This document shows positions 60,795-64,000 of a DNA stretch of 64,000 nt, one piece after another. This DNA is from Erythrobacter sp. (GTDB lineage Bacteria > Pseudomonadota > Alphaproteobacteria > Sphingomonadales > Sphingomonadaceae): NCBI GenBank assembly GCA_009993635.1, contig JAACTC010000005.1, positions 124,001 through 188,000 on the forward strand. Direction: 5' to 3'. The translations under genes were made by a program, and so were the position numbers. The notes under the pieces were generated by a model. It was not told where the DNA came from. It made no database searches and saw nothing but the letters and a program-made list of their open reading frames with translations. Every line of letters starts with the position of its first letter. Position 1 is the first letter of the stretch.

Positions 60795-62096
60795 ATGGCC
60801 AATGGGCCCGAGCGAACCGCCAATCGCGACAACAAGCCGCAGCTGTCGCTGCACGTACCCGAGCCGAACTATCGCCCTGGCGCGGAAGAGGTCGATTTCT
60901 CGGCCATCGAAGTTCCCGAAGCCGGTGCCCAGCCGCGCCCCGACGAGGCGTGCGAACCCGAAGAGACGCACGGCCTGTGCACCGATCTGATCCGGGTGCT
61001 GGGCGACGACAACCGTGCCCACGGACCATGGGATCCCAAGCTAGAGCCGGAATTGCTGCGCGAAATGCTGCACCATTTCGCTCTGGTACGCGCGTTCGAC
61101 GAACGGATGTTTCGCGGCCAGCGGCAGGGCAAGACCAGCTTCTACATGAAGTGTACGGGGGAGGAGGCGACCAGCATTTCCACCTCCATGGCGTTGCAGC
61201 CGGACGATATGGTGTTCCCTAGCTACCGGCAGCAGGGCGTGCTGATCGCGCGCGGCTATCCGCTGATCGAGATGATCAACCAGATCTATTCGAACAGCGG
61301 CGACAAGCTGAAGGGCCGCCAGCTGCCGATCATGTATTCCAGCCGCGAACACAGCTTCTTCAGCATCTCCGGCAACCTCGCCACGCAGACGCCTCAGGCG
61401 GTGGGCTGGGCGATGGCCAGCGCGATCAAGAACGATACCCGCATCGCCGCCACCTGGGTGGGTGAGGGGAGCACGGCGGAAGGCGACTTCCACGCCGCGT
61501 GTACCTTTGCCAGCGTGTATCAGGCGCCGGTGATCCTCAACGTGATCAACAACCAGTGGGCAATCTCCAGCTTCTCGGGCTTTGCGGGCGGTGAGCAGGC
61601 GACCTTCGCCAGCCGCGCGATCGGCTATGGCCTCGCCGGGCTGCGCGTCGACGGAAACGATCCACTGGCATGCTACGCGGCGGAAAAGTGGGCGGCGGAC
61701 CGCGCGCGGACCAATAGCGGGCCGACGCTGATCGAGTTCTTCACCTACCGCGCCGAAGGGCACTCCACCTCTGACGATCCCAGCGGCTATCGCAGCGCGC
61801 AGGAACGCGACGCATGGCCGCTTGGCGATCCCGTAGTGCGGTTGAAGAACCATCTGATCGAACTCGGCGAATGGGACGAGGAGCGGCAGGCGGAGATGGA
61901 CCTGAAGGCTGCCGAGAAGGTCAAGAAAGACACCAAGGAGGCCGAGAAGAACGGCATCCTGGGCCACGGCATGCACCAGCCGTTCCACACGATGTTCGAG
62001 GATGTGTTCGAAGACGAGCCCTGGCACCTCAAGGAACAGAACGAACAGTCTCAGCGAGAGCGAGACACCAAATATCCCGACGGGGTGCCCCACTGA
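60795..62096 (+). CDS. bkdA1: branched-chain 2-oxoacid dehydrogenase E1 alpha
   Basis: A 433-residue E1 alpha subunit of the branched-chain 2-oxoacid dehydrogenase complex, which decarboxylates the keto acids of valine, leucine and isoleucine with thiamine pyrophosphate. The thiamine motif runs from GEGSTAEGDFH to NNQWAIS (about residues 225-260), and the phosphorylation-loop-like YRAEGHSTSDDPSGYR is near 325. SFYMKCTGEEA and VFPSYRQQGVLIARG are typical of the bacterial enzyme, as is the ~70-residue N-terminal extension containing HVPEPNYRPG. ATG 60795 has GGGGAGAG upstream. The stop overlaps bkdA2 by one base. Confidence 0.95.
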   Translation: MANGPERTANRDNKPQLSLHVPEPNYRPGAEEVDFSAIEVPEAGAQPRPDEACEPEETHGLCTDLIRVLGDDNRAHGPWDPKLEPELLREMLHHFALVRAFDERMFRGQRQGKTSFYMKCTGEEATSISTSMALQPDDMVFPSYRQQGVLIARGYPLIEMINQIYSNSGDKLKGRQLPIMYSSREHSFFSISGNLATQTPQAVGWAMASAIKNDTRIAATWVGEGSTAEGDFHAACTFASVYQAPVILNVINNQWAISSFSGFAGGEQATFASRAIGYGLAGLRVDGNDPLACYAAEKWAADRARTNSGPTLIEFFTYRAEGHSTSDDPSGYRSAQERDAWPLGDPVVRLKNHLIELGEWDEERQAEMDLKAAEKVKKDTKEAEKNGILGHGMHQPFHTMFEDVFEDEPWHLKEQNEQSQRERDTKYPDGVPH

Positions 62097-63172
62097 TGAG
62101 CGATACGGCAAACAAGGCGGCGGATAAGCCCAAGCAGGGCCGCGACGCCACTGGAGAAGACCGCCGCCTAAACATGATCGAGGCGATCAACGACGCGCTC
62201 GATGTGTCGATGGAGAAGGACGACAACGTCGTCGTGTTCGGCGAGGACGTCGGCTATTTCGGCGGCGTGTTCCGCTGTACGGCGGGCCTCCAGGAAAAAT
62301 ACGGCAAGTCGCGCGCTTTCGACACGCCGATTTCCGAATGCGGGATCGTGGCCGCCGCGATCGGCATGGGTGCCTACGGGCTGCGCCCGGTGCCGGAAAT
62401 CCAGTTCGCCGACTATATCTACCCCGGTTACGATCAGATCATCAGCGAGGCCGCGCGCCTGCGCTATCGCAGCGCGGGTGAGTTTACCGCGCCGATCACC
62501 ATCCGCTCTCCGTTCGGCGGTGGCATCTTCGGCGGGCAGACGCACAGCCAGAGCCCCGAATCGCTGTTCACCCATGCATCGGGCATCAAGACGGTCATCC
62601 CTGCGACGCCATACGACGCGAAGGGCCTGCTGATCGCCGCGATCGAGGATAATGACCCGGTCATCTTCTTTGAGCCCAAGCGCATCTACAACGGCCCGTT
62701 CGACGGGTTTTTCGATCGCCCGGTAAAGAACTGGAAGACCCACCCGGACAGCGTGGTGCCCGAGGGACACTACAGGATCCCGCTGGGCAAGGCGCGCCTG
62801 GTGACCGAGGGCGATCAGCTGACCGTGCTGACATACGGCACGATGGTTCACGTCGCGAAGGCGGTGCTGGAAGAGAAGGGCATCGAAGCCGACATCCTCG
62901 ACCTGCGCACGCTGGTGCCGCTCGACATGGAGGCTGTGGAAAAGTCTGTGAAGAAGACGGGGAAATGCATGATCGTCCACGAGGCGACACGCACCTCCGG
63001 CTTCGGGGCAGAGCTTTCCGCGCTGGTGCAGGAACGCTGCTTCTACCATCTCGAAGCGCCCATCGCACGCGTCACCGGGTTCGATACGCCCTATCCCCAC
63101 AGTCTCGAGTGGGCCTATTTCCCAGGCCCCGTGCGCATCGGCGCCGCACTCGACAAGCTTTTGAGCGAGTAA
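62096..63172 (+). CDS. bkdA2: branched-chain 2-oxoacid dehydrogenase E1 beta
   Basis: A 358-residue E1 beta subunit, which forms the alpha2-beta2 heterotetramer with bkdA1. Family features are NVVVFGEDVGYFGGVFRCT (about residues 42-60), DTPISECGIVAAAIGMGAYG, and the C-terminal transketolase domain with TYGTMVH and DLRTLVPLDMEAVEKSVKKT. A polar N-terminal stretch of about 28 residues precedes the core. It is translationally coupled to bkdA1 (TGATG junction) and is followed by E2 after 5 bp. Confidence 0.95.
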   Translation: MSDTANKAADKPKQGRDATGEDRRLNMIEAINDALDVSMEKDDNVVVFGEDVGYFGGVFRCTAGLQEKYGKSRAFDTPISECGIVAAAIGMGAYGLRPVPEIQFADYIYPGYDQIISEAARLRYRSAGEFTAPITIRSPFGGGIFGGQTHSQSPESLFTHASGIKTVIPATPYDAKGLLIAAIEDNDPVIFFEPKRIYNGPFDGFFDRPVKNWKTHPDSVVPEGHYRIPLGKARLVTEGDQLTVLTYGTMVHVAKAVLEEKGIEADILDLRTLVPLDMEAVEKSVKKTGKCMIVHEATRTSGFGAELSALVQERCFYHLEAPIARVTGFDTPYPHSLEWAYFPGPVRIGAALDKLLSE

Positions 63173-63177
63173 CCGAC

Positions 63178-64000
63178 ATGGCGAAATTCACCTTCAACCT
63201 GCCCGACATTGGCGAAGGCATCGCCGAGGCCGAGATCGTCGCCTGGCACGTTTCCGTCGGCGACATGGTCGAGGAAGACCAGCAGATCGCGGACATGATG
63301 ACCGACAAGGCCACCGTGGAAATGGAAAGCCCGGTTGCCGGCAAGGTGATCGAGGTTGCGGGCGAGGTGGGCGACACCATCGCCATCGGTTCGATGCTGG
63401 TCACAATCGAAGTCGAGGGCGAGATTCCCGACGAGGTGGCGGAAGAGAACGCGGCCGCCGCCGATCCGGGCGGGAACGACAGCAATGGCGGCGGCGATGC
63501 CGACTCGGAGCCTGCGCCCGCGCCCTCGCCGAAGGGCGATACGGTCGAGACGCGCATCGAGGTCGAGAATCCGGATGCGAGCGATGCGGACGACGCGCAC
63601 GAGGCCGATCCCGAGCCAGCGCCTGCGCAGCCGCTCGAAAAGAGCGCCCCCAAGGCCGACACCAAGGTGCTCGCCAGCCCTGCCGTGCGCAAACGCGCGA
63701 AAGACCTCGGCATCGATCTCGCCCAGGTGAAATCGGCCGAAGATGGCCGCGTGCGCCATGGCGATCTGGACCAGTTCATCGCCTATTCGGGTGGTTACTC
63801 CCCCGCTACCGGCCCGCGCGCGGACGAAGAGATCAAGGTGATCGGCATGCGCCGCCGGATCGCCCAGAACATGAGCGCATCGAAGCGCAACATCCCGCAC
63901 TTCACCTATGTGGACGAGGTGGATGTCACCGCGCTGGAGGACATGCGCGCGCAGCTGAACGATGGCCGGGGCGACAAGCCGAAGCTGACCATCCTGCCGC
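63178..64000 (+). CDS. bkdB: branched-chain 2-oxoacid dehydrogenase E2, 3' end beyond window
   Basis: The first 274 codons of the dihydrolipoamide acyltransferase core subunit; the frame is open to the window end. The lipoyl domain covers residues 1-80 with Lys44 in TDKATVEM. An acidic, Ala/Pro-rich linker (about 84-160) follows, then the E1/E3-binding domain VLASPAVRKRAKDLGID (about 164-200), and the catalytic domain begins with MRRRIAQNMSASKRNIPHFT. The order and the two E1 genes directly upstream identify it as the branched-chain E2. Confidence 0.95.
   Translation, partial: MAKFTFNLPDIGEGIAEAEIVAWHVSVGDMVEEDQQIADMMTDKATVEMESPVAGKVIEVAGEVGDTIAIGSMLVTIEVEGEIPDEVAEENAAAADPGGNDSNGGGDADSEPAPAPSPKGDTVETRIEVENPDASDADDAHEADPEPAPAQPLEKSAPKADTKVLASPAVRKRAKDLGIDLAQVKSAEDGRVRHGDLDQFIAYSGGYSPATGPRADEEIKVIGMRRRIAQNMSASKRNIPHFTYVDEVDVTALEDMRAQLNDGRGDKPKLTILP

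Overview
The window reads as the chromosome of an alphaproteobacterium, most likely a sphingomonad (order Sphingomonadales, probably Erythrobacteraceae). The case rests on high GC with a uniform coding bias, a tyrosine-type DivL kinase at the head of a divL-tsaE-amgK-murU-addB-addA run, an AddAB nuclease, a TetR/TonB-receptor pair, the branched-chain ketoacid dehydrogenase genes, and three ordinary tRNA genes. No genus can be fixed by eye. No transposase, integrase, prophage block or CRISPR array was seen; the genes are densely packed and mostly intact.

Layout. 1-2.1 kb: a membrane-anchored hypothetical, a gene-transfer-agent type holin, a MaoC-like hotdog protein and a small secreted repeat-like protein. 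2.1-10.2 kb: strongly structured intergenic DNA followed by a compact type IV secretion operon (VirB1-like lytic transglycosylase, B2, B3, B4, B6, B9, B10, B11) with no room for VirB5, VirB7 or VirB8 and no VirD4 or relaxase in the window. 10.3-15 kb: polyphosphate kinase and exopolyphosphatase, a queuosine-precursor transporter, tRNA-Arg. 15.1-18.2 kb: a DUF6629-like membrane protein, a phospholipase-D family gene broken by one in-frame amber codon, and folE. 18.2-21.4 kb: a divergent TetR/TonB-receptor pair with a strong palindrome between them. 21.4-23.7 kb: peroxiredoxin and ahcY, separated by 328 bp that carry a perfect 20-bp palindrome.

23.7-35.1 kb: divL, tsaE, amgK, murU, addB and addA overlap one another by 4-8 bp, followed by trxA. 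This run joins cell-cycle signalling, tRNA t6A synthesis, peptidoglycan recycling and double-strand break repair. 35.1-41.6 kb: inositol-monophosphatase family enzyme, argJ, small secreted protein, secA, a TauE/SafE permease overlapping secA, tRNA-Asn. 41.6-50.1 kb: nadK, a c-di-GMP phosphodiesterase (degenerate GGDEF plus intact EAL), mfd, sdhE, recG and a 100-bp composite palindrome. 50.1-53.8 kb (minus strand): low-molecular-weight protein phosphatase, ABC1/UbiB-like kinase, Pmp3-like peptide, HerA-like ATPase.

53.8-59.3 kb: a probable catabolic locus made of a TetR regulator, a Baeyer-Villiger-type monooxygenase fused in one polypeptide to an alpha/beta hydrolase, a possible 36-residue ORF, an MFS transporter and a TesB-like thioesterase. 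59.5-64 kb: tRNA-Pro, thyA, and the branched-chain 2-oxoacid dehydrogenase genes E1 alpha, E1 beta and E2, the last cut by the window end. The items most worth following up are the reduced T4SS, the monooxygenase-hydrolase fusion, the amber-interrupted PLD gene, the Tyr-for-His DivL, and several operator-like palindromes next to regulators or metabolic genes.
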